The notes beneath the pieces are model-generated. The model saw only the letters and a program-made list of their open reading frames with translations, did no database searches and was not told the origin of the DNA. A stretch of 64,000 bases of DNA. Source: Rheinheimera sp. Its GTDB lineage: Bacteria > Pseudomonadota > Gammaproteobacteria > Enterobacterales > Alteromonadaceae. The stretch spans positions 1 through 64,000 of the forward strand of contig DPJG01000023.1 in assembly GCA_003543135.1 (NCBI GenBank). The letters are read 5' to 3'. Shown here one piece after another: positions 37,506-47,557 of the stretch (positions are counted from its first letter, which is position 1; each line of letters starts with the position of its first letter). Both the position numbers and the translations under genes were made by a program.

Positions 37506-38609
37506 TTAATCAATCAAACCATATTGTTGTTTCAGCACTTCGATAATTTCTGCTTTTGGATTGGCGGATAATTGAATAGCTTTGCCAATCACTTTTTCGG
37601 CGATGCCTAAATAAGTGCGGGAAATATCCATCATCACAGCTGTTGGCAATTTGTTATCGCGCGCCAAAGCTTCACGCTCCGGCATCCGGTCTTTATTTAG
37701 CAGAATATCCGGATCCGGGAAGTTGTTTAATAACCACTGGCGGAAACCTTCTTTGGACTGCTCCACAATCTGACCTTCACGCCAGGCAGCGCCGTCCCAA
37801 ATCCGTGAGCTGTCCGGTGTGCCCACTTCATCCATATAAATCAGCTTGCTGGCGCCATCAGCGCCTTTGACATAACCAAACTCAAATTTGGTATCGACAA
37901 ACATCTGATCCAGCGCTGCTAAAGCGTCACTGATCACAGCAAAACCTTGTTTTAAGAGTTTTTCGTACAGGTCGATGTCTGATGTTTGTTCAAAACCAAA
38001 AGCCTGATAATGACGTTCGATATCAGCGCGGGAAATATTGACGTCATCCGCTTCCGGCACGCCGGCAAGACCGGTCAGGATACCTTTGGTTGATGGTGTA
38101 ATCAGAATTTCCGGTAGTTTTTGATCTTTTTTCAGGCCTTCAGGTAAAGTGATACCACAAAACTCACGTTCACCTTTTGTATAAGCACGCCACATAGAGC
38201 CTGTGATGTACTGACGGGCAATAGCTTCAATTTTTACCGGCCGCGCTTTTTGCACTATCCACACCAGCGGGTGCGGAATATCCAGAATATGACTGTCGGC
38301 CAAGCCATGTTGTTTAAACAACGAGAACCAGTGATTGGAAATAGCATTGAGCGCCGCGCCTTTTCCAGGCACGCCATTTAGGCCGTTCTCACCTTGCCAG
38401 ATGCAGTCAAAAGCAGAAATACGGTCGCTGATCACCATAATGGCCAGCGGGGTGTCGGCGGCAACCGGATAGTTTTTCTCTTTGATAAGGCGTGCGCTGT
38501 CCGCTTCGGTCAGCCAGTACACACTGCGGACTTTGCCGGAGTGCACAGGTAAATGGGTACGAATTGGCAGATCGTCGTTCACCGCCAGAACCTGGGTTGC
38601 AAGAGTCAT
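37506..38609 (-). CDS. purC: Phosphoribosylaminoimidazole-succinocarboxamide synthase
   Basis: This 367-aa SAICAR synthetase of the longer type found in Shewanella contains [11 protein letters not shown] (nucleotide binding), [53 protein letters not shown] and a C-terminal extension. It couples aspartate to CAIR in purine synthesis. I chose ATG at 38607-38609 with AGAAG 8 bases upstream, over a GTG two codons earlier. I see no PurR-type palindrome in the short upstream region. Confidence 0.94.
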   Translation of the reverse strand: MTLATQVLAVNDDLPIRTHLPVHSGKVRSVYWLTEADSARLIKEKNYPVAADTPLAIMVISDRISAFDCIWQGENGLNGVPGKGAALNAISNHWFSLFKQHGLADSHILDIPHPLVWIVQKARPVKIEAIARQYITGSMWRAYTKGEREFCGITLPEGLKKDQKLPEILITPSTKGILTGLAGVPEADDVNISRADIERHYQAFGFEQTSDIDLYEKLLKQGFAVISDALAALDQMFVDTKFEFGYVKGADGASKLIYMDEVGTPDSSRIWDGAAWREGQIVEQSKEGFRQWLLNNFPDPDILLNKDRMPEREALARDNKLPTAVMMDISRTYLGIAEKVIGKAIQLSANPKAEIIEVLKQQYGLID

Positions 38610-38746
38610 AATCACATCTTCTGTTGCTGAAAAAAGGCGGGGCTCAGTCTAACAGAAAGCAGGCCACAACAGAATCTGGCGGTAGAGATAAAATGGCTCT
38701 GGTATCATGGGCCTTTTTTGTATTCAAAATAAGGATTTATTCTGTG

Positions 38747-39412
38747 ATGGCTGAGCTTCTTGCACCGGCGTCTTGCCCTTTGTGTCTGGGGGGGGACAAC
38801 AGATTCTATCACCAGGATAAAGTGCGTTGTTATTGGCATTGTGCACACTGTGCGCTGGTATTTGCCGATCCCGGCAGTCATTTAGCTGCCGATGCCGAAT
38901 TGGCCATTTACCGTCAGCATGAAAATAATCCGCAGGATAGTCGTTACCGCGCTTTTTTAAATAAACTGGCAGCGCCTTTATCACAGCGTCTTGGCACTAC
39001 AGGATTAACAGGGCTGGATTTTGGTTGTGGCCCTGGGCCTACCTTGTCTTTGATGCTGCAAGAAGCTGGGCAGCAGATGGCAGTGTTTGACCCTTATTTT
39101 GCCAATGAGCCCGAGGTACTGCAGCAGCAATACGATTTTATTTGTTGTACCGAAGCAATAGAGCATTTTTATCAACCGGCCAAAGAATGGGCTTTGTGGC
39201 TGACTTTACTCAAAGCAGGCGGCTGGCTTGGTCTGATGACCAAATTGGCGCCGACTCAGGATGAATTTGCCCGCTGGCATTATAAAAATGACCCGACTCA
39301 TGTGTGTTTTTTTAGCCGCGAGACATTTTTATTTTTGGCTGAGCGTGATGGATTTACTGTTGAATTTATTGGCAACGACGTGATTTTACTGCATAAAAAA
39401 GCTTTAAGTTAA
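38747..39412 (+). CDS. SAM-dependent methyltransferase with Cys-rich N-terminus
   Basis: This 221-aa protein begins with a zinc-ribbon-like pattern, Cys10-x2-Cys13 and Cys32-x2-Cys35, then a class I methyltransferase domain with motif I LDFGCGPGPTLSLM (about 88-101) and the later CCTEAIEHF. The layout resembles the type-12/23 methyltransferases with an N-terminal zinc-binding segment. The target is unknown. ATG 38747 and GTG 38744 are adjacent, and AAGGA at 38731-38735 could serve either. Long in-frame codons upstream (from 38624) overlap the purC leader and are not supported. Confidence 0.8.
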   Translation: MAELLAPASCPLCLGGDNRFYHQDKVRCYWHCAHCALVFADPGSHLAADAELAIYRQHENNPQDSRYRAFLNKLAAPLSQRLGTTGLTGLDFGCGPGPTLSLMLQEAGQQMAVFDPYFANEPEVLQQQYDFICCTEAIEHFYQPAKEWALWLTLLKAGGWLGLMTKLAPTQDEFARWHYKNDPTHVCFFSRETFLFLAERDGFTVEFIGNDVILLHKKALS

Positions 39413-39425
39413 GGAGTCTGGTCAA

Positions 39426-40400
39426 ATGGATTTGTTACAACCTCAGCTGCTGATTTGGTTGTTGTTGGCTGTTGCCATAGTGCTGGTATTTGTAACGAAT
39501 ACTGACAGCAAGCCCCTGGCATCAGATAGAGGGCCTTTGCAACAACCAAAGCCAGACCAAGCGCAGCAGTACCAGACACAACAAGCTTTTTATCGCCGCT
39601 GGCTTGACGCTTTTTTTAACCAGCAGAAAGTACGTCAGCTGGCCTGGTTTAGTTTTGCGGCGGCGCTAGTGATGGCATTGTTATTACAACGGCTGGCGCC
39701 TGCGAGTTTTGTTGCACTGCTGTTTGTTTTTATGCTGGTATTTTGGCTTAACAAGGGCAAGCAGCGCTGGCAGCAGGTGGTGCGCCATAGCCTGGTGATA
39801 GTGTTGTCGCTTTTGCTGAGCCTGCATCTGCTGCCTGGTTTTGAAAACTGGTTGCAGTTTGATCAAATTCAACTCAGTGAACAAAGCCGGCCTTTTTCCT
39901 TGTATCTGAATCTGGATAAACCTATTGCATTTTTTCTGTTGTTATTGCTGCTGCCTGATTTAACCGGGCGTTATCAATTGAACTTCAGGGCAAGCGTACA
40001 ACTCTTATCAATAAGTCTGCTGGCGATTGTTGTGCTGTCGCTGCTGGCGGTCGCTTTGGGTTTTGTCGCGCTGGAATGGAAGCTGCCAGATTGGTGGTGG
40101 TTGTTTGCGCTGAATAACCTGCTGTTTACTTCTGTGGTTGAAGAAGCGTTTTTCCGGGGTTATCTGCAGCGTCTTTGCGGCGAAAAAACCGGCCCTGTGG
40201 TTGCCATCTTATTGGTGGCATTGTTATTTGGACTGGCACATCTGGCAGGTGGTGTATGGTACGCAATGTTGGCGGGGCTGGCAGGGATCTTTTACGGTTA
40301 TCTGTATTGGCGAAGTGGCAGTCTTGCCGTGGCAGTTGCCGGACATTTTGCGGTGAATCTGGTGCATTTTCTGGCGTTAACCTATCCGGCGCTGCGCTAA
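39426..40400 (+). CDS. CPBP family intramembrane glutamic endopeptidase
   Basis: This 324-aa protein has about eight membrane segments and the CPBP (Rce1/CAAX-protease-like) signature: EEAFFRGYLQRL (two Glu and Arg), then FGLAHLAGG and GHFAVNLVH with the conserved His residues. Such proteins cleave within or next to membranes; bacterial substrates are mostly unknown. AAGGAGTCTGGTCAA gives a strong ribosome site, 13 bases after the methyltransferase stop, so the two are likely co-transcribed. Confidence 0.85.
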   Translation: MDLLQPQLLIWLLLAVAIVLVFVTNTDSKPLASDRGPLQQPKPDQAQQYQTQQAFYRRWLDAFFNQQKVRQLAWFSFAAALVMALLLQRLAPASFVALLFVFMLVFWLNKGKQRWQQVVRHSLVIVLSLLLSLHLLPGFENWLQFDQIQLSEQSRPFSLYLNLDKPIAFFLLLLLLPDLTGRYQLNFRASVQLLSISLLAIVVLSLLAVALGFVALEWKLPDWWWLFALNNLLFTSVVEEAFFRGYLQRLCGEKTGPVVAILLVALLFGLAHLAGGVWYAMLAGLAGIFYGYLYWRSGSLAVAVAGHFAVNLVHFLALTYPALR

Positions 40401-40518
40401 AAATGAAACGGCAAATACCGACAAATAAGCGCAAAGTGGTTGTTGCACTTGCCTTTTTTTTCGCAGGCAGGCCATACTGCCAGTACAAAAATGACACTTC
40501 AACAGCCAAGGAGCCATA

Positions 40519-40959
40519 ATGCCACTCGCGCTGAAAAAAATTCTGGCGTTGTTAGCAGGTCTGATGGTCAGTATCGGCACTATCGCATTATTGGAACAAT
40601 TCAGTCATTGGTTGTATCCGGTGGGCACGCAGCCTGACTGGCAGGATCCGTCCGCTGTTGCTGCTTATATGCAATCTTTGCCGGTGGGCGCTTATTTATT
40701 GGTGTTGCTGGCCTGGTTTAGTGGTGTTGTTGTGGGGATAGCTGCAGCCACTTTGCTGGTCAAAAGAGTCAGCCGGCTTTTTGTTGTGGTGATCACTGCT
40801 ATGGTGTGGCTGGCCACTCTGGCCAATGTGTATCTTATTCCGCATCCGCTTTGGGTGTCTGTTACTTCGTTGGTTTGTTTGCCGCTACTTGGGTTTCTCT
40901 GTGGCCATCTGCTGAATCGTTGTTATCCGCACCATACTGAAACTGAAATTATTGATTAA
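40519..40959 (+). CDS. Small four-TM membrane protein, unknown function
   Basis: I do not recognise this 146-aa protein with confidence. It has four predicted membrane segments (about 7-29, 56-80, 88-108, 112-130) and a short His-rich C-terminal tail (NRCYPHHTETE). The region between the first two segments is hydrophilic (YPVGTQPDWQDPSAV) and probably periplasmic. AAGGAGCC before the ATG is a strong ribosome site. It lies 118 bases after the CPBP gene and 38 before the FMN reductase gene. Confidence 0.75.
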   Translation: MPLALKKILALLAGLMVSIGTIALLEQFSHWLYPVGTQPDWQDPSAVAAYMQSLPVGAYLLVLLAWFSGVVVGIAAATLLVKRVSRLFVVVITAMVWLATLANVYLIPHPLWVSVTSLVCLPLLGFLCGHLLNRCYPHHTETEIID

Positions 40960-40997
40960 TCTTCGGTGTTGCCCTTTTTTCATCATAAGGAATTGTT

Positions 40998-41549
40998 ATG
41001 TCTGAGCTAAATATTTTGGCGATCTGCGGTAGTTTAAGAGCCAAATCACATAATCTGACTTTACTCAAATATGCCAAGGCGCATGCGCCGGCCGGAATGA
41101 AGATTAGCATCGCCGATTTATCCCAGGTGCCATTTTACAATGCAGATCTGACTGATAAACCAGAAGCAGTGCAGCAGTTATTGGCGCAATGTGAAGCAGC
41201 AGATGGCTTTTTGTTTGGTTGCCCGGAATACAACTATTCACTGGCACCTGCGTTAAAAAATGCGCTGGACTGGGCGTCACGAGAACCCGATAACCGCCTG
41301 CTCGCCGGCAAAGCCGCTGCTATTATGGGCGCCGGTGGTGGCATGGGCACCTCAAGGGCACAATATCACCTGCGTCAGGTGGGAGTGTTTTTAGATTTGC
41401 ATTTTGTCAATAAACCCGAAGTATTTGCCAATGCTTTTTCCGGCAGCTTTGATGCAAGCAGCGGCGCATTAACTGACGAGCGTTTACAAAAACTGATAGT
41501 GCAGCAATTGCAGGCCTTGGCTGTGCTCAGCCAAAAACTCAAAGGTTAA
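40998..41549 (+). CDS. NADPH-dependent FMN reductase family protein
   Basis: This 183-aa flavodoxin-like protein has the phosphate-binding ICGSLRAKSHNL (about 9-20), GCPEYNYSLAPALKNALDWASR and GAGGGMGTSRAQYHLRQV. It resembles the ChrR/YieF-type quinone and chromate reductases. It should be a soluble FMN enzyme protecting against quinone or oxidative stress; the physiological substrate is inference. AAGGAATTGTT provides the ribosome site. The hydrolase gene starts 4 bases after its stop. Confidence 0.88.
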   Translation: MSELNILAICGSLRAKSHNLTLLKYAKAHAPAGMKISIADLSQVPFYNADLTDKPEAVQQLLAQCEAADGFLFGCPEYNYSLAPALKNALDWASREPDNRLLAGKAAAIMGAGGGMGTSRAQYHLRQVGVFLDLHFVNKPEVFANAFSGSFDASSGALTDERLQKLIVQQLQALAVLSQKLKG

Positions 41550-41553
41550 GCCA

Positions 41554-42663
41554 GTGCTGCAGAAGTTGTCTGAAATAAAAACCACAAAAGTGGTTCGCAA
41601 TCTCCTTACGGTGCTGATGCTTGGTAGTGTTGTTTTGGCAGATGCCGTTGCAGTTACAAATGCTGAGCAGAATGCCGGCCTTGCAAATCCATTTTTTCTG
41701 CTGACTGAACAGGAACTCGGGCAAAAAGACGCGGCATTAGCGGACTTTTGGCAACAGCAGGTGGTAACAGGTTTTCTAAAGGCCGCTGATGGTACGCCAC
41801 TTTTTTATGCTTATCACAATCCGGTTCAGGCCAAAGCCACTGTAGTGATAGTCACAGGGCGCACTGAAGCCATCGCCAAGTATCAGGAATTGTTTTTTGA
41901 ACTGGGTCGGTTGGGGTATGCCGTCCTTGGTTATGATCACCGGGGGCAGGGACAATCCGGGCGTTTATTGGCCGATATGCAAATTGGCCATGTACAGTCT
42001 TTTGCTGACTATGTGCAGGATTTGCACTTGTTGCAATCTGAACTCAGCCCGTTATTACCCAAAGACAAAGTGTTATTAGCCCATTCAATGGGCGGCGCTG
42101 TCGCCAGCAGTTATCTGGCAACTTATCCCGGGGTTTTTAAAGCAGCGGCTTTGTCAGCCCCTATGCATGCGCCCAATACGGAGCTGGTTTTTGGCGCAAA
42201 AGATGGTTGTTATCTGCAGCAAGTCCTTGGCTGGACTTGCCCGGATTGTTATGCCGGTTTTGTCAGCAGTCCTTATCAGAACAGCGCTTTTGCCAATAAT
42301 ATCTACAGCCATTCAGAAGTTCGTTACCAGCGTTTTCGGCAGTTATTTGAGCAACAACCAGGCTTGCAACTGGGCGGCCCCAGCTGGCAGTGGCTGGGGG
42401 AGGCTTGTGCTATTGCCGATCAGATGCCAGGTATTGCCAGTCAAATCCGGGTGCCGGTAAAAATTCTGCAGGCAGGTGAGGATGTTGCTGTCAGACCGGA
42501 GGCACAACAGTTATTTTGCGAAGCTTTGGGGACTTATTGTGCCGGTGGTAGTGTAATGAAAATTGAAGGTGCAAGGCATGAAATTTTATTTGAAGCCGAC
42601 CGGTATCGCTTGCCGGCGCTGACGGAAATTCTGCGTTTTTACCAGCAACAACTGGCGATTTAA
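41554..42663 (+). CDS. Alpha/beta hydrolase, lysophospholipase-like, probably exported
   Basis: This 369-aa protein has an N-terminal hydrophobic segment (about 15-35, LLTVLMLGSVVLADAVAV), then the serine aminopeptidase/lysophospholipase fold. YDHRGQGQSGR, nucleophile Ser in LLAHSMGGAVASS, and a C-terminal His in EGARHEILFE resemble PldB. The start is GTG, 4 bases after the FMN reductase stop, and the ribosome site AAAGGTTAAGCC overlaps that gene. It could act on membrane lipids or esters; the substrate is not known. Confidence 0.83.
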   Translation: MLQKLSEIKTTKVVRNLLTVLMLGSVVLADAVAVTNAEQNAGLANPFFLLTEQELGQKDAALADFWQQQVVTGFLKAADGTPLFYAYHNPVQAKATVVIVTGRTEAIAKYQELFFELGRLGYAVLGYDHRGQGQSGRLLADMQIGHVQSFADYVQDLHLLQSELSPLLPKDKVLLAHSMGGAVASSYLATYPGVFKAAALSAPMHAPNTELVFGAKDGCYLQQVLGWTCPDCYAGFVSSPYQNSAFANNIYSHSEVRYQRFRQLFEQQPGLQLGGPSWQWLGEACAIADQMPGIASQIRVPVKILQAGEDVAVRPEAQQLFCEALGTYCAGGSVMKIEGARHEILFEADRYRLPALTEILRFYQQQLAI

Positions 42664-42711
42664 GCAGCTGAATTTTGTGATTATCCGCAGCAACAGCTTG
42701 GTTGCAAAGCA

Positions 42712-42776
42712 TAAAAAAGCCAGACCTTAGTCTGGCTTTTTGTTATCGCAAAGAAGCAGGGGCTTACCCCTGCTTT
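42712..42776. terminator. Two adjacent terminators between the hydrolase gene and rne
   Basis: Hairpin 1: GCCAGAC (42719-42725) with GTCTGGC (42730-42736), flanked by A left and T right, works on both strands. Hairpin 2: AGCAGGGG (42755-42762) with CCCCTGCT (42767-42774) followed by TTT. They separate converging units. Confidence 0.88.
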
Positions 42777-42786
42777 TGGCTATGGT

Positions 42787-45700
42787 TTATTCATCCACAG
42801 CTTTTGGTTTGGTCATAGGTGCAGCTGTAACCTGACGTGCTACTGTGCGCGGTGTTGATACCACCACAGGACGTTCAGCAGCTGGCATGCCGGTTGGCAC
42901 TTCGGCCGCAGGCTCAGCATCCACCACCACAGGTTTAGTCATGGTCGAGGTCACCATATTGCCGTAGCGGTTGCCTTTGGCAGCGGCAGGCGCAGTAGTA
43001 ACAGGTGCTGTCTGAGCCACAACCTGTTCAGTTACTGGTGTTGGCTGAGCCACAACTGGTTCCGCAGACTCAACCGGAGCTGGTTTGGCCGCCGGTGCTT
43101 CAGCTTGTGCAACTGCGGCCGGTGCAACTGGTGTAGCAACAGCTGCTGGTACCATTTCAACTGCAGCAGGAGCAGCGACCACTTCAGCCGGTGCCACTGT
43201 TGCAGTGGCAACAGGCTCAGCGCTCAGCGCAGCTGGTTCTGGTGTCGCCTGAGTTTCTGCTGCGACTTCAGCTTGTGCAGCTGCTTTGGCGCGGCTACGG
43301 CTACGTGGTTTAGCAGCAGCTTCCGGCGCTTGTTCAGCGTCAGTTGTCACTGCCGCAGCCTCAAGCTGAGGTTCAGCTACAGCTTCAACCACAGTCTCCG
43401 CCAGAATTGGCAGATCCAACTGCTGTTCTGCCGCGAGCTCTACATCATCAACCGGATAACGGGCTTCAACTGATTCGTCCGTTTCACCGTTTTGTTGCTC
43501 TTTTTTGCGTTTTTGGCCAGCGGCACGTAAATGACGTGGTGAACGGCGTGAACGGCTACGATTTTCGCTGTTCTCTTTATCTGCAGTTTCGCTTTGCTGA
43601 GTTTCAGCCGCTTCTGTTTGCGTTTCAACAGCAAGCTCTGTAGCTGATTCTGCAATGACCACTGTTTCAGCTGCAACTTGAGGTGCTGACTCAGGGGTGA
43701 CTGCCACAGTTACAGTGTCTGCAGCCACATTTGCCACTTCAACACTTTCAGTAACCGCAGTATGTGCCACAGTTGTGTCTTGTGGAGCAGTGTCTAAAGC
43801 GGTGATCACCTGATCTGCTGCAACTGCTTTTTCCAGGCGTACAGATTTACGCATATTACGACGCTGACGGCGTTCAGCCACTTTGCTTGAGCTCGGTACT
43901 TCATCGTCGCTGTCAACGGCAACAACCTTGGCTGGTTTTTCGGCTGCAGGTTTTTTGCTTTCGTTGCGATCTAATCTTTCGGTGCGTTCAGTACGTTCCG
44001 GGCGCTCAGTACGATCGGCGCGCTCACTGCGTTCTGCACGTTCGCCGCGGGCAGGGCGTTCACCCCGTTCGTTGCGTTCGTTACGTGGCTGACGGTCCTG
44101 CTGCGGACGAGCTGGTTTGCCTTCTTCACGTTGTTGCTGTGGTGCACGTTCTTCCTGACCTTCGTTACGACGATTTTGGTTACGGCCGTTACGACGGTTT
44201 TTATTGTCGCGGTTGTTGACACGGCGTTGTGGCTGCTCAGGTTTTTCTTCAACCTTGGCCGGGGTCGCGCCAAACAGCGACTTAAAGAAACCAGTGACTT
44301 TAGCAACCAGACCGGTTTCAGCCGCTGCTGCTACCTGAACCTGTGGTAGTGCTTTTGCAACAGGTGCTGGAGCAGGGGCTGTTTCCTGCAAAGAAATAGC
44401 GGCGATGGCCGGTTTTTCTTTTACAGCATCAGACACTGGTTGATACAGCGTATTTTGTACTGCTGGTGCTTTGACCATGTTGTAACTGGATTCTTCGATT
44501 TCTTCATCAAAACGAATGCGGGTTACTTCATAGTGAGGGGTTTCCATATGCTCGTTTGGAATGATGTAAACACGCACACCTAACCGGCTTTCAATACGAC
44601 GGATAGATTCGCGTTTTTCATTCATCAGGTAAGTGGCAACTGATACTGGCACCTGAGCATGGATTTGGCTGGTGTTGTCTTTAATGGCTTCTTCTTCGAT
44701 CAAACGTAAAATCGACAGGGCAGAAGACTCAGTACTGCGGATAGTGCCGCGGCCATGACAACGTGGACACACATGAGTGGCCGACTCGCCAAGTGATGGA
44801 CGCAGACGCTGACGCGACATTTCCAATAAACCAAAACGGGAAATACGGCCAATCTGAACCCGGGCGCGGTCTTGTTTTACAGCTTCTTTTAAGCGGTTTT
44901 CTACTTCACGCTGATGCCGTACCGGCGTCATATCGATAAAGTCGATCACAATCAAACCACCTAAGTCGCGCAGGCGTAACTGACGGGCAATTTCATCTGC
45001 TGCTTCTAAGTTGGTGTTAAAGGCCGTCTCTTCGATATCACCGCCTTTGGTGGCTTTTGATGAGTTGATATCAATAGCGGTTAAAGCTTCGGTGGAGTCG
45101 ATGACAATAGAACCACCAGAGGGTAAACGTACTTCTCGGCGGAAGGCGGTTTCAATCTGGGTTTCAATCTGGAAATGCATAAACAGCGGCACTTCACCCT
45201 GATACATTTTGACACGGTGGGCAAAATCCGGGCGGAACTGCTGGATATACAGTTTGGCTTCTTCAAAAATACGGGTGTTGTCGATCAGGATTTCACCAAC
45301 GTCACGGCGCAGATAATCACGGATAGCGCGGAATACCACGTTGCTTTCCTGGTGAATAAGGAAAGGTGCAGGGCGGTTTTGTGCTTCAGTGGTAATGGCT
45401 GACCAATGTTTCATCAGCGCTTTTAAGTCGTAATCCAGCTCTTCGTAAGATTTGCCAACACCGGCGGTGCGCACAATCAAACCCATGCCATCTGGCATTT
45501 CCAGCTGACCTAAAGAGTCTTTTAATTCCTGACGTTCATCCCCTTCGATACGGCGGGAAATACCACCGGCACGTGGGTTGTTTGGCATCAGTACCAGGTA
45601 AGAACCGGCCAGACTGATAAAAGTGGTGAGCGCAGCGCCTTTTTGGCCACGTTCTTCTTTATCAATCTGGATAATCACTTCCTGACCTTCACGCACCACT

Positions 45701-45975
45701 TCTTTGATATTCGGGCGACCGTCAAAAGAATAACCTTGTGGGAAATATTCACGGGAGATTTCTTTGAGTGGCAGGAAACCATGGCGCTCTGCACCATAAT
45801 CAACAAAAGCAGCTTCGAGGCTTGGTTCTACGCGGGTGATACGGCCTTTGTAAATATTGGCCTTTTTCTGTTCATGGCCTGGGCTTTCAATATCCAGGTC
45901 GTACAATTTCTGGCCATCGACCAGTGCTACGCGGATTTCTTCTTCCTGCGTGGCGTTAATGAGCATTCTTTTCAT
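42787..45975 (-). CDS. rne: Ribonuclease E
   Basis: This 1062-aa protein has an N-terminal catalytic half (1-520) almost identical in motif to E. coli RNase E: S1 domain, 5'-sensor, DNase I-like site with [13 protein letters not shown] and [13 protein letters not shown] (the metal Asp pair), and the Zn-link CPRCHGRG. The C-terminal half (about 520-1062) is low-complexity: an Arg/Glu-rich RNA-binding tract (residues about 590-700), then Ala/Pro/Val/Glu-rich sequence. This half should anchor the degradosome. I chose the ATG at 45973-45975 ([10 protein letters not shown] as in E. coli). It is divergent from rluC, as in E. coli. Confidence 0.97.
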   Translation of the reverse strand: MKRMLINATQEEEIRVALVDGQKLYDLDIESPGHEQKKANIYKGRITRVEPSLEAAFVDYGAERHGFLPLKEISREYFPQGYSFDGRPNIKEVVREGQEVIIQIDKEERGQKGAALTTFISLAGSYLVLMPNNPRAGGISRRIEGDERQELKDSLGQLEMPDGMGLIVRTAGVGKSYEELDYDLKALMKHWSAITTEAQNRPAPFLIHQESNVVFRAIRDYLRRDVGEILIDNTRIFEEAKLYIQQFRPDFAHRVKMYQGEVPLFMHFQIETQIETAFRREVRLPSGGSIVIDSTEALTAIDINSSKATKGGDIEETAFNTNLEAADEIARQLRLRDLGGLIVIDFIDMTPVRHQREVENRLKEAVKQDRARVQIGRISRFGLLEMSRQRLRPSLGESATHVCPRCHGRGTIRSTESSALSILRLIEEEAIKDNTSQIHAQVPVSVATYLMNEKRESIRRIESRLGVRVYIIPNEHMETPHYEVTRIRFDEEIEESSYNMVKAPAVQNTLYQPVSDAVKEKPAIAAISLQETAPAPAPVAKALPQVQVAAAAETGLVAKVTGFFKSLFGATPAKVEEKPEQPQRRVNNRDNKNRRNGRNQNRRNEGQEERAPQQQREEGKPARPQQDRQPRNERNERGERPARGERAERSERADRTERPERTERTERLDRNESKKPAAEKPAKVVAVDSDDEVPSSSKVAERRQRRNMRKSVRLEKAVAADQVITALDTAPQDTTVAHTAVTESVEVANVAADTVTVAVTPESAPQVAAETVVIAESATELAVETQTEAAETQQSETADKENSENRSRSRRSPRHLRAAGQKRKKEQQNGETDESVEARYPVDDVELAAEQQLDLPILAETVVEAVAEPQLEAAAVTTDAEQAPEAAAKPRSRSRAKAAAQAEVAAETQATPEPAALSAEPVATATVAPAEVVAAPAAVEMVPAAVATPVAPAAVAQAEAPAAKPAPVESAEPVVAQPTPVTEQVVAQTAPVTTAPAAAKGNRYGNMVTSTMTKPVVVDAEPAAEVPTGMPAAERPVVVSTPRTVARQVTAAPMTKPKAVDE

Positions 45976-46512
45976 TGTGTCTGACTCGTCCATTCAGCCA
46001 CAACGACAGCGAACATGCGTTTGCGTGTCAGATGTTGTCAAACATATTCTGGTGCAGTCTCCCGACTGGAATGCTTGAATAATCAATTATTTATCAATTG
46101 TTATTGTCAATCTTGTTTATCCGGCCGGATTGAAACCCCCGCCGTATTACAAATTTGCTCTGATCCACATCGCTTCTGAGCGCTGCGTTATAGCGTTTTA
46201 CTTTTATTTTTTTGCTCATCGACCGGAAGCGGTGTTGTGCTGGTGTTGGTAACAAATTACGCAGCATTACCTCAAGCATCTGGCGTTATTGTCGTTCGGG
46301 ATAGATAAAGTCGTTGGTTTTCACCACGAATTAGGTATGATCTGTCTCCCGACCGGTGCCTCACATCTTCTCTTACGTCTTGATGAGCGCCCTAATGGCC
46401 TTAAGTGATTCAAACCACTGGCACAATTAGCGGGCTGATTATCCCATCAATCAGTAAATAATAGCAACCGAAAATATTGTTAAAACCCGAAGTAGCAGAG
46501 CAGCAAATACGC
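45976..46512 (-). promoter_or_regulatory. Long non-coding region upstream of rne (candidate rne 5' UTR)
   Basis: These 537 bases between divergent rne and rluC hold no gene. In E. coli a 361-base rne leader folds into hairpins sensed by RNase E itself for autoregulation, and the conserved gene order suggests the same here. I can see local palindromes (TCCGGCCGGA at 46119-46128) but cannot assign hp1-hp3 by eye. The rluC promoter must also lie here. Confidence 0.45.
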
Positions 46513-47466
46513 ATGACTGATGAAATCAAAACCCCGATCCAATTTATTGATGTGGATGAAGAATATGCAGGCCAGCGCCTGGATAATTTTTTGCTGGCCA
46601 GGCTCAAAGGTGTGCCTAAAAGTGTGATCTATCGGGTAGTGCGTAAAGGTGAGGTTCGGGTGAATAAAGGCCGGATCAAACCTGAATACAAATTGCAGGC
46701 CGGTGACCAGGTGCGGGTGCCACCTTTGGTGGTGTCGGCTGAAAAAGACCAGGTGTCGACCAAGTTGTCGCTGGTGAAAAATCTCGAAAGCCATATTTTG
46801 TTTGAAGACAACGATTTAATTGTCATTAACAAACCCACCGGCATGGCAGTGCACGGCGGCAGTGGCTTACAGTTTGGCGTCATTGAAGCCTTACGCGCTT
46901 TGCGCCCAACTGCGAAGTTTTTAGAGCTGGTGCACCGGCTGGACCGTGATACCTCGGGCTGTCTATTAATTGCCAAAAAACGCTCAGTGCTTACTCACTT
47001 ACATGAGCAGCTGCGGTTAAAAACAGTTGAGAAAAAATACTGGGCTTTAGTGGCTGGCCAGTGGGATGCCCGCAATAAAAAAGTCACAGAGCCTTTAAAG
47101 AAAAACACCCTGCAATCCGGTGAGCGGGTGGTAAGGGTGGATGAAAAAGACGGTAAACCGTCGGAAACCCGCTTTAAAATTCTGCAGCGTTATGTTGAAG
47201 GTACTTTGGTGGAAGCTTTTCCGGTAACAGGCCGCACCCACCAAATCCGCGTGCACACTGCCTGTGTTGGTCATCCTATTGCCTGTGATGATAAATACGG
47301 CGACAACGAATTTACTGCGCAAATGAATGCCCTTGGTTTAAAGCGGCTGTACCTGCATGCCAAAACTCTGGCTTTTACCCACCCCAATACCGGGGTTGTG
47401 ATGAAGTGTGAAGCGCCGCTCGATGCTGAGCTGGAAAAAATTCTGCAGAAACTCAGCAAAAAATAA
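46513..47466 (+). CDS. rluC: 23S rRNA pseudouridine synthase RluC
   Basis: This 317-aa protein has an N-terminal S4 RNA-binding domain (GQRLDNFLLARLKGVPKSVIYRVVRKGEVRVN), then the RluA-type catalytic domain with the Asp in HRLDRDTSGCLLIAKK, and GRTHQIRVHTA. It modifies U955, U2504 and U2580 in E. coli 23S rRNA. I chose ATG 46513; an upstream TTG at 46477 is in frame but lacks support. Its place divergent from rne confirms the identity. Confidence 0.95.
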   Translation: MTDEIKTPIQFIDVDEEYAGQRLDNFLLARLKGVPKSVIYRVVRKGEVRVNKGRIKPEYKLQAGDQVRVPPLVVSAEKDQVSTKLSLVKNLESHILFEDNDLIVINKPTGMAVHGGSGLQFGVIEALRALRPTAKFLELVHRLDRDTSGCLLIAKKRSVLTHLHEQLRLKTVEKKYWALVAGQWDARNKKVTEPLKKNTLQSGERVVRVDEKDGKPSETRFKILQRYVEGTLVEAFPVTGRTHQIRVHTACVGHPIACDDKYGDNEFTAQMNALGLKRLYLHAKTLAFTHPNTGVVMKCEAPLDAELEKILQKLSKK

Positions 47467-47502
47467 CAAGGTACAGCATAACGCCAGGTTAGTTGTTCAA
47501 AT

Positions 47503-47530
47503 GGAAAAAGCCGGCCGAGGCCGGTTTTGT
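47503..47530 (+). terminator. Terminator after rluC
   Basis: CCGGCC (47511-47516) pairs with GGCCGG (47519-47524), flanked by AAAAAG on the left and TTTTG on the right. The stem is short but GC-rich. Confidence 0.7.
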
Positions 47531-47557
47531 AGTTGCATAAAAAGGTAGTAGCAATAA

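Noticed and set aside
43105-44349. Several long plus-strand ORFs rich in Cys, Ser and Arg
   Set aside because: They are shadows of the low-complexity C-terminal half of rne.
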